Source of the DNA: Clostridia bacterium
Lineage (GTDB): Bacteria > Bacillota_A > Clostridia > Christensenellales > UBA1242
Assembly (NCBI GenBank): GCA_028701635.1
Contig: JAQVQJ010000025.1
Location: 1 to 12,173, forward strand
Direction: 5' to 3'
DNA length: 12,173 nucleotides
The position numbers and the translations under genes are program-made. The notes beneath the pieces are model-generated. The model worked only from the letters and a program-made list of their open reading frames with translations. It searched no databases and was not told where the DNA came from. Positions 1 through 7,300 of the stretch are shown here, in pieces (the stretch's first letter is position 1; each line of letters opens with the position of its first letter).

Positions 1-1550
1 AGGAAACAGTTATTTCATCTTCGGGAAAAGTTGTATCAAGAGATGATATAAATAAAAATCCAAAGTTAAAAACAGGAGATATAGAAATTGAGGCTGATAG
101 TATTGAGATTTTAGGACAATGTATGGAAATTCCTCCATTTGAAATAATGGAAAGTAAAGGGGTTAATGAAGAATTAAGATTAAAATATCGCTACTTGGAT
201 TTGCGTAATCCTTTAATGCAACAAAACTTGCTATTAAGAAGTAAAGTGATTGCTAGTTTGAGAAAGTATATGACAGATTTAGGATTTAATGAAATTACAA
301 CTCCTATATTAACTGTTTCAAGTCCAGAAGGTGCAAGAGATTATCTTGTTCCAAGTAGAATACACCAAGGAAAATTCTATGCCTTACCACAAGCTCCACA
401 GCAATTTAAACAATTATTAATGCTTAGCGGCATGGATAAATATTTCCAAATAGCACCATGTTTTAGAGATGAAGATGCGCGTGCAGATCGTTGTCCAGGA
501 GAGTTTTATCAATTAGATATGGAAATGAGTTTTGCGACGCAAGAAGATGTTTTTGCTGTCATGGAAGATGTTTTACCAAAGATTTTTAATGAGTATGGTA
601 AATGCAAAAGTGATCAAGCTCCTTTTGTAAGAATATCTTATAAAGAAGCAATTGAAAAATATGGTTCAGATAAGCCAGATTTAAGAAATCCAATATTAAT
701 AACTAATTTAACTGAACTATTTAAAGAGTCAGATTGTCAGATTTTCAAAGGAAAGTCAGTTAAGGCTATTGCTGTTGAAGCTAATGAACAACCTAGAAAA
801 TTTTATGATACTTTAACAGATTTTATGGTTGAAGCAGGAGCAAAGGGATTGGCTTGGATTAAAGTTGGAGAAGATAACTCTTTAACTGGACCTATTGTTA
901 AATATTTAAGCGATAGCGAACAAAAAGAACTTGTAAAACAAACTGGCGCCAAAAATGGATATTCAATATTTATTCTTGCTGGAGACTATAAACTAACTGC
1001 AAGGTTAGCTGGATTTTTAAGAACAGAGTTGGGAAATAGATTAAACTTGATCCAAAAAGGAGTTTATAAATTCTGTTGGATTGTTGATTTCCCAATGTTT
1101 GAATATGACGAAGAAAATGACAAAATCGATTTCAGTCATAACCCATTTAGTATGCCACAAGGTGGGCTTGAAGCTTTAAAATCAAAAGACCCATTAGAGA
1201 TACTTGCTTATCAATATGATATTGTCGTTAATGGTATCGAATTGAGCAGTGGAGCAGTTAGAAACCATGATATAGAAGTTATGGTTAAAGCTTTTGATAT
1301 TGCGGGTTATAGTGAAGAAACAATTAAGGAAAAATTTAGCGCATTATACAATGCTTTTAAATATGGCGCTCCGCCACATGCTGGTATTGCACCGGGAGTT
1401 GACAGAATGATTATGTTGTTAACAGAGGAGAGTTCAATTAGAGAAGTTGTTGCTTTTCCAATGAACAAAAAAGCACAAGATTTAATGATGGGTGCTCCGG
1501 GAGAAGTTTCTGAGAAACAATTAAGAGAAGTTCATATTAAATTTAGATAA
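1..1550 (+). CDS. aspS: Aspartyl-tRNA synthetase, 5'-truncated by window edge
   Basis: Charges tRNA-Asp with aspartate in the cytoplasm (class II aminoacyl-tRNA synthetase). The reading frame enters from outside the window: the first full codon is at 3, and the residues before the ATG at 123 (GKVVSRDDINKNPKLKTG and onward) match the linker after the N-terminal OB-fold, so that ATG is internal. About 70 N-terminal residues, most of the anticodon-binding OB domain, are missing compared with the usual ~590. Visible parts in order are the hinge with LRLKYRYLDLRNP, motif 1 (ITTPIL), the SPEGARDYLVPSR loop, motif 2 (FRDED, catalytic Arg at 465-467), a bacterial GAD-type insertion at roughly 720-1080, and motif 3 (GVDR, Arg at 1404-1406). 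Signature stretches such as RADRCPGEFYQLDMEMSF, DFSHNPFSMPQGG and ELSSGAVRNHD resemble alphaproteobacterial AspRS more than the Bacillus form (from memory of the family). A terminator follows 54 bases downstream. Confidence 0.97.
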   Translation, partial: ETVISSSGKVVSRDDINKNPKLKTGDIEIEADSIEILGQCMEIPPFEIMESKGVNEELRLKYRYLDLRNPLMQQNLLLRSKVIASLRKYMTDLGFNEITTPILTVSSPEGARDYLVPSRIHQGKFYALPQAPQQFKQLLMLSGMDKYFQIAPCFRDEDARADRCPGEFYQLDMEMSFATQEDVFAVMEDVLPKIFNEYGKCKSDQAPFVRISYKEAIEKYGSDKPDLRNPILITNLTELFKESDCQIFKGKSVKAIAVEANEQPRKFYDTLTDFMVEAGAKGLAWIKVGEDNSLTGPIVKYLSDSEQKELVKQTGAKNGYSIFILAGDYKLTARLAGFLRTELGNRLNLIQKGVYKFCWIVDFPMFEYDEENDKIDFSHNPFSMPQGGLEALKSKDPLEILAYQYDIVVNGIELSSGAVRNHDIEVMVKAFDIAGYSEETIKEKFSALYNAFKYGAPPHAGIAPGVDRMIMLLTEESSIREVVAFPMNKKAQDLMMGAPGEVSEKQLREVHIKFR

Positions 1551-1604
1551 GAATTAAATTTAATTTAAAAATTAAATAAAAATTAATAATTTAATAAAAA
1601 TAAC

Positions 1605-1646
1605 AAAAAAATAGGCAAAAAAATCAAATTTATTGCTTATTTTTTT
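1605..1646 (+). terminator. Intrinsic terminator after aspS
   Basis: A 14-bp stem (1605-1618 with 1633-1646, core ATAGGCAA/TTGCTTAT with one G-U pair) has a 14-base loop and a 3' arm that is itself a run of seven T. The 5' arm begins with an A run, so the hairpin could also work on the opposite strand. It separates aspS from the sporulation genes. The remaining bases up to 1742 are A/T-rich, with no other gene. Confidence 0.7.
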
Positions 1647-1742
1647 AATTTTAATTAATTTTTTTATTTTTTATAATAAATACATTAATTCTTAAACTAT
1701 TCATTTTGCAAGATTAAGTCTTTGTTTTCATATATATAGATT

Positions 1743-2324
1743 ATGAATAAGATTTGGTTGATGATGATGTTATCTGGCACGGCTGTTCTTTTAATAGTGA
1801 ATCCCTCGGTTACTATTACAACATTAATGGACGCCTCGGCTAGTTCAGTAGAGCTTTGTATTTCGCTTTGCGCAATTTATGCTGTTTGGCTTGGATTATT
1901 GGAAATACTAGATAAAAGCGGATTAGCAGATAAGTTGGCGAAACTACTACGACCAGTTATAAGAAAGTTGTTTAAAGTAGCTGATGATAAGACACATAAG
2001 GACATTGCAGTTAATCTCTCTGCAAATATGCTAGGGTTAGGAAATGCTGCAACGCCTTATGGAATAAAAGCAATGAAAGGATTAGACGATGGTAGCGGAG
2101 TTGCTAATCAAGCTATGATTATGCTTATGGTTTTGAATGCAACTTCTATTCAACTTATACCAACAACTACAATTGGGTTAAGGGCGGCGGAGGGAAGTAC
2201 TAGTCCAACAGATATAATTTTACCAACTTTAATTGCTACCTTTGTAACTTGTTTAACAGGAATAATTTTAGTAATTATTTGTGGAAAAATTTTTAGAAAT
2301 AATAAAAAATTATTAAAAAAATAG
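1743..2324 (+). CDS. spmA: Spore maturation protein A
   Basis: Integral membrane protein of the nucleoside-recognition/Gate-like family. In Bacillus, SpmA and SpmB are needed for full dehydration of the spore core and heat resistance; the transported species is not established. The 193 residues match the usual ~195. Hydrophobic segments lie near residues 5-22, 37-55, 125-145 and 158-181. The family signature NLSANMLGLGNAATPYGIKA is at residues 91-110, followed by NATSIQLIPTTTIGLR at 132-147. The C-terminus is basic. The ATG at 1743 is the first usable start because an in-frame TAG is at 1737-1739, yet no Shine-Dalgarno is visible: the preceding bases are an AT run (TTTTCATATATATAGATT). Translation may be leaderless or weakly initiated. 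It heads a three-ORF cluster with the small ORF at 2342 and spmB. A sporulation-specific promoter is expected, but I could not assign one with confidence. Confidence 0.93.
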   Translation: MNKIWLMMMLSGTAVLLIVNPSVTITTLMDASASSVELCISLCAIYAVWLGLLEILDKSGLADKLAKLLRPVIRKLFKVADDKTHKDIAVNLSANMLGLGNAATPYGIKAMKGLDDGSGVANQAMIMLMVLNATSIQLIPTTTIGLRAAEGSTSPTDIILPTLIATFVTCLTGIILVIICGKIFRNNKKLLKK

Positions 2325-2341
2325 GCAAAAAGGAGAAAAAA

Positions 2342-2464
2342 ATGAATATTTTTATTATTTTTTCAATAATTTCTATATATTTTCTTTTTATTTTTAGAAA
2401 AATTCGTATTTTAATTTTTAGTTTATTAGGTGTTATTTTACTTATGTTTTTTGGGGTGGTTTAA
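2342..2464 (+). CDS. Small hydrophobic membrane protein between spmA and spmB (40 aa)
   Basis: Unrecognised small ORF with strong start signals. AGGAG at 2331-2335 lies six bases before the ATG at 2342, 17 bases after the spmA stop. It encodes 40 residues, beginning MNIFIIFSIISIYFLFIFRK and ending GVILLMFFGVV. Two hydrophobic stretches (about residues 3-18 and 24-40) flank a short basic turn RKIR, as expected of a small membrane protein with two helices or a hairpin. Its TAA (2462-2464) is one base before the probable TTG start of spmB at 2466, so spmB translation is likely coupled to it. It may be a true small subunit working with SpmA/SpmB or a leader peptide serving to deliver ribosomes to spmB. 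The A/T-rich codons make chance hydrophobicity possible, but the spacing at both ends argues for translation. Confidence 0.7.
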   Translation: MNIFIIFSIISIYFLFIFRKIRILIFSLLGVILLMFFGVV

Positions 2465-2465
2465 A

Positions 2466-2972
2466 TTGAGTATTTATATTGTACCTATTTTTATAATTTT
2501 TATTTTGTTATATGCAGGCTATAAAAAAATGAATACATATAATATTTTTGTCAATGGGGCAAAGGGTGCTATTGATTTAGTAATCTCTATTTTCCCTTAC
2601 ATTGTTGCAATTATGATAGCGGTCGCATTATTGAGGGTTAGTGGAATTACAGATTTATTAACTCAATGGCTTGCACCTGCTTTTAATTTTTTAGGCATTC
2701 CCACGGAAGTTACTGAGTTAGTTTTATTAAGGCCATTTACAGGCAGTGGAAGTTTTGCGTTATTGAGTGAAATTTATACGCAGTATGGAGTTGACTCTTA
2801 TATCAGCAGGTGTGCTTCTGTTATTATGGGAAGTAGCGAAACTGTATTTTATGTCGCCACTGTTTATTTCTCGCAAACAAAAGTAAAGAGATTGTTATAT
2901 GCAATTCCTTGTGCCTTAATTGCGTCGCTTGTGGCCGCAGTAATTTCTTGTTTACTTTGCAGGGTTATGTAG
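2466..2972 (+). CDS. spmB: Spore maturation protein B
   Basis: Membrane partner of SpmA in spore-core dehydration, same Gate-like family. From a TTG start at 2466 the product has 168 residues, beginning MSIYIVPIFIIFILLYAGYK. I chose this start because GGGGTGG at 2453-2459 is a suitable ribosome binding site, because it follows the small ORF's stop by one base, and because its N-terminus aligns with clostridial SpmB. An in-frame GTG at 2430 would give 180 residues, but it lies inside the small ORF without a ribosome binding site. Family landmarks are a first membrane helix at 3-18, the segment DLVISIFPYIVAIMIAVALLR at about 37-57, LRPFTGSGSFALLSEIYTQYG at about 88-108, and GSSETVFYVATVYF at about 122-135. 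A final hydrophobic helix ends just before the stop. No clear terminator follows. Confidence 0.92.
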   Translation: MSIYIVPIFIIFILLYAGYKKMNTYNIFVNGAKGAIDLVISIFPYIVAIMIAVALLRVSGITDLLTQWLAPAFNFLGIPTEVTELVLLRPFTGSGSFALLSEIYTQYGVDSYISRCASVIMGSSETVFYVATVYFSQTKVKRLLYAIPCALIASLVAAVISCLLCRVM

Positions 2973-2985
2973 TTAAATATATTTA

Positions 2986-3008
2986 TACTAAATACAAATA
3001 TACTAAAT
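2986..3008 (+). repeat. Short direct repeat TACTAAAT upstream of the rpsF promoter
   Basis: TACTAAAT occurs at 2986-2993 and again at 3001-3008, 15 bp apart, ending 13 bases before the -35 of the rpsF promoter. The position would suit an AT-rich upstream (UP) element or a binding site, but in DNA this A/T-rich an 8-bp repeat can arise by chance. Confidence 0.25.
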
Positions 3009-3021
3009 TAATATAAAGTAC

Positions 3022-3050
3022 TTGTATTATATCTTTATATATGTTATATT
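3022..3050 (+). promoter_or_regulatory. Sigma-A promoter of the rpsF-ssb-rpsR operon
   Basis: The -35 TTGTAT (3022-3027) and -10 TATATT (3045-3050) are separated by exactly 17 bp. The -10 matches consensus at five of six positions and the -35 at four of six. Transcription would start near 3057, giving a leader of about 70 bases before the rpsF ATG. It lies in the only gap between spmB and rpsF. Confidence 0.7.
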
Positions 3051-3056
3051 CTCTAT

Positions 3057-3120
3057 GGCTTTATGAAAAGTCCTTGCTCTTTCAGTTGAAAGAGCCAAAG
3101 CAATTTGACCAAAAGGAGGT
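3057..3120 (+). promoter_or_regulatory. Structured rpsF mRNA leader, candidate S6:S18 autoregulatory element
   Basis: A perfect 8-bp hairpin GCTCTTTC/GAAAGAGC (3076-3083 with 3088-3095, loop AGTT) is enclosed by GCTTT/AAAGC (3058-3062 with 3097-3101), leaving 13 unpaired bases on the 5' side and one on the 3' side. This asymmetric shape is broadly what the S6:S18 complex binds in other bacterial rpsF leaders, where it represses the operon. The conserved CCG of that motif is not apparent, so the assignment is inference. Also, TCCTT at 3071-3075 can pair with AAGGA at 3113-3117, which would hide the rpsF ribosome binding site (AAAAGGAGGT, 3111-3120). That suggests a possible switch between two folds. 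Confidence 0.5.
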
Positions 3121-3126
3121 ATAGAT

Positions 3127-3408
3127 ATGAATAAATATGAATTACTCTATATCATTTCATCAAGCGCAACCGATGAACAAAAGGAAACATTGATTAATAA
3201 AATCAATAAACTTATTGAATCGAAAGGTGGCGTTGTTGAAAGTGTAGATAAATGGGGAATGAAAAAACTTGCTTACCCAATTCAATTCAAAAATGAAGGA
3301 TTTTATGTTCTTGTAAATTTAACAGTAAATCCTGAAAGCATTAAAGAAATGAATAATCTAATGAATATTACAGAATTCGTAGTTCGCCAATTATTTATTA
3401 GAAAATAA
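3127..3408 (+). CDS. rpsF: 30S ribosomal protein S6
   Basis: Binds the central domain of 16S rRNA as a heterodimer with S18 during assembly of the 30S platform. The 93 residues match the usual 92-100. Typical S6 features are the N-terminal strand MNKYELLYIIS, the helix DEQKETLINKINKLIESKGG, the strand VESVDKWGMKKLAYPI (family pattern W-G-x-[KR]-x-LAYPI), GFYVLVNLTV, and the end EFVVRQLFIRK. The start is fixed by a near-perfect ribosome binding site AAAGGAGGT at 3112-3120. It is first in the operon, ahead of ssb and rpsR, the common bacterial order that makes both S6 and S18 from one mRNA. Expression is probably controlled by the structured leader upstream. Confidence 0.98.
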   Translation: MNKYELLYIISSSATDEQKETLINKINKLIESKGGVVESVDKWGMKKLAYPIQFKNEGFYVLVNLTVNPESIKEMNNLMNITEFVVRQLFIRK

Positions 3409-3411
3409 TCA

Positions 3412-3436
3412 AAAAATACAAAAAAATTGTGTTTTT
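3412..3436 (+). terminator. Weak hairpin with T-tract between rpsF and ssb (possible attenuator)
   Basis: AAAAATACA (3412-3420) pairs with TGTGTTTTT (3428-3436) as a 9-bp stem with one G-U pair and a 7-base loop; the 3' arm ends in five T. With just two G-C/G-U-type pairs the stem is weak, so it would at most reduce read-through from rpsF into ssb, or act as a processing or 3'-end stabilising element. ssb and rpsR have no obvious promoter of their own, so read-through must occur. Confidence 0.4.
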
Positions 3437-3475
3437 AATTAATTTTTATTAAAATTGATTAAAATAATTAAAAAA

Positions 3476-3496
3476 GAGTGATTACACTCAAAGGAG
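3476..3496 (+). promoter_or_regulatory. Hairpin abutting the ssb ribosome binding site
   Basis: GAGTG (3476-3480) and CACTC (3485-3489) form a perfect 5-bp stem with tetraloop ATTA. One base later comes the ssb ribosome binding site AAGGAG (3491-3496), six bases before the ATG at 3503. In an otherwise nearly all-A/T gap this GC-containing hairpin stands out. It could present or occlude the site, or bind a protein such as SSB itself. The function is inference. Confidence 0.4.
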
Positions 3497-3502
3497 TTTA
3501 AA

Positions 3503-3925
3503 ATGAATAAAGTGATATTAGTTGGAAATTTAACAAAAGATCCAGAATTAACAACAACCAATAACGGAATTGCAGTTTGTAGATTTACATTGGCAGTATC
3601 AAGAAGATTTATTGGAGCAAACGGCGAAAGAGAAGCTGATTTTTTAAATATTGTAGTTTGGAGAGCGCAAGCAGAAAACTGTAATAAATATTTAAAGAAA
3701 GGAAGCAAATGCGGAGTTGTTGGTTCTGTTCAATCTAGAAGCTATGAAGCACAAGATGGAACAAAAAAATATATAACTGAAATTGTAGCAGATGAAGTTG
3801 AGTTTTTATCAACAAAAAACAGCGGAGATAGTGCAACAGCAACAGCAACTACAACAGCGACTGCTAAGAAAACAGAAGAAGTTACAGAATTAAAACCTAT
3901 CGATGACGATAGTTTACCATTTTAA
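3503..3925 (+). CDS. ssb: Single-stranded DNA-binding protein
   Basis: Coats single-stranded DNA as a tetramer during replication, recombination and repair, and recruits partner proteins through its C-terminal tip. It has 140 residues. The OB-fold spans about 1-105, with the start [29 protein letters not shown], the [13 protein letters not shown] strand (base-stacking Trp 53), and the [21 protein letters not shown] region. A short Ala/Thr-rich linker follows ([12 protein letters not shown], about 110-121), encoded by imperfect GCAACA hexamer repeats at 3833-3859. The protein ends in the canonical acidic tip DDDSLPF. The linker is short for the family, and its repeat DNA could vary in length by slippage. 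AAGGAG at 3491-3496 sets the start. It sits between rpsF and rpsR, the standard place for the main replicative SSB. Confidence 0.98.
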   Translation: MNKVILVGNLTKDPELTTTNNGIAVCRFTLAVSRRFIGANGEREADFLNIVVWRAQAENCNKYLKKGSKCGVVGSVQSRSYEAQDGTKKYITEIVADEVEFLSTKNSGDSATATATTTATAKKTEEVTELKPIDDDSLPF

Positions 3926-3939
3926 TAAAAGGAGATATT

Positions 3940-4191
3940 ATGAGCGAAAAAGTAGAAGAAAAAGTTAGAAAATTTAGCAAAAGACCTGCTAAAAAGAAAG
4001 TTTGTATTTTCTGTCAAGTTAAAGAAGAAATTGACTATAAAGATATTAATAAGATTAGAAAATTTATTACAGAAAGAGGCAAAATACTTCCACGTAGACA
4101 AACAGGTGTTTGTTCTTATCATCAAAGAAAGCTTTCAGAAGCTATAAAAAGAGCAAGAACAATGGCTCTATTACCATTTTTAGCAGACTAA
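3940..4191 (+). CDS. rpsR: 30S ribosomal protein S18, zinc-binding (C+) form
   Basis: Partner of S6 on the 30S platform. It has 83 residues, slightly longer than the typical 75-80 because of a charged N-terminal extension ([20 protein letters not shown]). The conserved core has [28 protein letters not shown] and [11 protein letters not shown]. Cys22 and Cys25 (CIFC) with Cys58 and His61 (CSYH) form the four-ligand set of the zinc-binding C+ type of S18. GGAGA at 3931-3935, 14 bases after the ssb stop, is the ribosome binding site. It is last in the rpsF operon and followed by a strong terminator. Confidence 0.98.
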   Translation: MSEKVEEKVRKFSKRPAKKKVCIFCQVKEEIDYKDINKIRKFITERGKILPRRQTGVCSYHQRKLSEAIKRARTMALLPFLAD

Positions 4192-4213
4192 ATTATTAAT
4201 TAATAAACAAATT

Positions 4214-4245
4214 AAAAATACACAAAATAAAAGTGTATTTTTTTT
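4214..4245 (+). terminator. Intrinsic terminator of the rpsF-ssb-rpsR operon
   Basis: A perfect 10-bp stem AAAAATACAC/GTGTATTTTT (4214-4223 with 4233-4242) has a 9-base loop and continues into T residues to 4245. It lies 22 bases after the rpsR stop and insulates the operon from the giant gene downstream. The stretch from 4246 to the next promoter is featureless A/T-rich DNA. Confidence 0.8.
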
Positions 4246-4312
4246 ATTTATATTAAATTATTTTATTATCTTTTAAAATTAATATTTAATTTTTAATTAA
4301 AGCCTATTTAAT

Positions 4313-4341
4313 TTGACTGATTTTAACAATTACTTTATAAT
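4313..4341 (+). promoter_or_regulatory. Near-consensus sigma-A promoter of the giant surface-protein gene
   Basis: TTGACT (4313-4318) and TATAAT (4336-4341) are separated by exactly 17 bp, matching consensus at five of six and six of six positions. Transcription should start near 4348, leaving about 52 bases of leader. The leader ends with a small hairpin TATCT/AGATA (4375-4379 with 4383-4387) and the ribosome binding site GAGGG (4391-4395) before the ATG at 4400. A second TATAAT at 4345-4350 has no -35 at the right distance. Confidence 0.75.
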
Positions 4342-4399
4342 TATTATAATTAATTTTACTAATTATGGAAAAAATATCTTTAAGATACGAGAGGGATAA

Positions 4400-7300
4400 A
4401 TGAATAAAATTTGGAAGGTTGTTATAATTGTACTTGCATCGGTACTGGGTGCAGTTGGAGTTATATTCCTTGGAATATACCTATCAGGAGATTTTGAAGA
4501 GAATCTTATTTATCCACAAGATATTTATTTTGCAAATGTTGATACGTTAAGTAAAAGATTTAATGACCCTTATTATGAATACGAGAATTTCCAATTATTA
4601 ATATCAAGTGCCACCGAAGAATTTAACCAAGATGAAGTTGTTTTATCTTTCCCTACAAATCAAACTAATAGCGTCGTAAAGTATTTAAAAGAAGTCCAGT
4701 TGAGTGATGTTCTCGTAGGAGATAGCATTTCTTTTTATTATGCTTACGATAATGAAGGAAATGTTTTAAGGTTTGCATCATGTACGCAAGCTCAGGCTAC
4801 ATACATAACAAACAGTATCGTTATAGTGCCCATAAAAGTTACTATCGACGAGGCTTTTGATGTTTTAGTTTGTTTAGCACCAAATGATTTAAATGGCGAA
4901 GTAGAAGTTTTAGATGGAGAGATAGAGACAGAACTCTATAATATTGGTGGATATTCTCAAATTATAGCTCGTTCCGCGAATTTGAACATTTCCAGTGTTT
5001 CCTCTTATGTTTATATTGATGTTCCAGTAGAAGATTTTGAAATTATTGGAATTACTGGGGAAAATATATCAGAAACAAATGTGCTAGGTTTAAATGAATA
5101 TGAACTAAATTATGTAGTAGATGGCGAAGAAGAATATTATGAAGCAAGTACAGATAGTTTATTTTCAGTTATTTTTGACCTAATGCCTGCACGAGCAATT
5201 TATAAGTATGGAAAAAATGGAGATGTTGGCGCAGTAGAGTACAAAAAAGTAATATTTAACATTAATACAGACGAAAGTTTTATAACATTTGCCGATGAAA
5301 GTGGAAATGAGATTGATGAACAGATTACTTATGCGGAAGAATTTACATATAATGCCGGAATAAATCTAATTGATTTATTTGGAGCGGATTTTGTGGTTTC
5401 GAATTTTATATTGTCAGTGAGCGACTGGGCTAGCGAATATAGTGAAATAATTAATTCAGTTTATATAGATAATGGAGTTGTATTTGTCAATATAAAGAAT
5501 AATGAAGTTAATGAAAATTTTCAAATAGAAATTATAGCTGAGCCATTAGATGATGAATTAGAAACATTAACTAAAACAATTTATGGCTATGATAAAAGTT
5601 TAAAATATTATGATAATAATTTTAATGGAATTGTAACTAAAACGACTACGCTGGGTGTTATTTTTAAAGCAAGGAGCAACGATGGATTATCACAAGTACA
5701 CGCTGGAATATTTAAAAATTCAATTTTAGAAAATGAAGCTTTGGGATTAGCTGGCAGTTCTCTAACTAATCTTTTTACTTTAATGAATAATCAGGACTAT
5801 GGAATTTCAAAGACTACAACTATTAATCTTAGAGAAATAGCGATAGATGGATTTGAGGTGACAGATAGTTATGAAGGAGTAGGTAACGAGCTCGATTTAA
5901 CTGTAAACTATTCTGCAATCATTTTCGCAAACAATCCAGATTCTAATCATTCTTTAGGAATTGAAGTTGCATCAAGTAGTTATGCTCAAAGCAGAATTAG
6001 AAATATTCTTTTATCTATTCAATTTGAAATAGGAACAGAGTGGTTCGATGCAACACAAATAAATGATATTGATGATCAAATTATTTATGGATTATTTAAC
6101 CTTGATGCTAATAATTTAGTCCTTACAGGCGAAGATTTAAAAATTGAAGAGGAAAATCCTTTATATAATTTCTATTTCTATCGCCCACAAAGTTCTTCTA
6201 ATATGAGTTATTGGGAAGTTATGGCAACCGGAAGAGCAGATGAAGATAGTTTACAAGAATACGGCATTACGGCTATTAGAATATCTTTATATTACTTAAA
6301 TCCAGAAACAGGATTAGTTTTAGATAATTCAGACTATGGTCCTTACAATATTAATACTGTAGTAAATCCAACACAAGAAACAATACTTGATTGGAACCAC
6401 GATGATGATTTATTAACCAATGAAGAAATCGGGGCTGGAAGTTATAATGAAAGAGTTTTAATTGGGCAAGACATTATATCCTTGGAAAATATTGCATCAA
6501 TATCTAATCTTGATTTAAGCCCTACTTACACAACAATAAGATACTTTATATATCATGTTTATGATGGAGTAGATATTTTACCTAATTTAGATACTATTTT
6601 CAATGTAACGAGATATTATGGACAAATAAATGGTGTTAGTGGAGAAGACATTGCTGTTTACGAAATAGATTCTATGGCAGATTCATTGATTTGTAATGGT
6701 CTTGGCGATTATCTTAATTTGCAATTTAGATTAACATTTGCAGTAGTTGAAAATGATATTTATGGTTCGCCAGTTACGTACAATATTGGTGGAAATGATG
6801 TTTATAGCATAGTAAGTAGTCCACTAGGAGAAACAGGCGAAACAGTTTTATTTGCTCCGATTAGTATTGAAAAATCATTGGGAGAGCAAGATATTTCTAT
6901 TGTTTATGATGATACAATTACAATTTCTCCATATAACTTAGCCAATGAAAAGTTTGGAGAAGATTACTTTTTGCAAGGAACCCAAAGAGGATTCTATTAC
7001 TACATAGCAGTAACAGATGCTGATTTGTTTGAAAAGTTGGTTTTAGAAGAAGCTATAGTTTTAAGTGCAAGATATATAAACGACGCAACCGCATGTAACG
7101 ATATTTATTTGTATTATGAAACAACCGTAGGGGGAGAAACTTATTCTCATTATGTTGAGTTGGCAGATGTTTTATCGACAATAATTGAAAATAAGAGTGC
7201 ATTTGATACTGCTGAAATAATATCTGTTGATATAAACAATGGATTAACTACTTATGGCATACCACTTTCAATAAAGGATATAACATTTGATGAAGGCGAA

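Noticed and set aside
123..1550. Treating the ATG at 123 as the aspS start
   Set aside because: The same frame is open back to the window edge and encodes conserved AspRS sequence upstream, so the gene is truncated by the window and 123 is an internal Met.
2973..3021. A terminator after spmB
   Set aside because: Only A/T palindromes such as AAATATATTT are present; no stable stem followed by a T run, so none is called.
3476..3489. Resemblance of the ATTA-loop hairpin to phage coat-protein operators
   Set aside because: Only the tetraloop is shared; there is no bulged A and no phage context, so the likeness is probably coincidental.
3439..3708. Minus-strand open frame of about 89 codons opposite ssb
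   Set aside because: Lies antisense to a certain ssb gene and has no ribosome binding site or recognisable product; a shadow of A/T-rich coding sequence.
3922..4125. Minus-strand open frame of about 67 codons opposite rpsR
   Set aside because: Phe/Asn-rich antisense of the Lys-rich rpsR frame; no independent evidence of coding.
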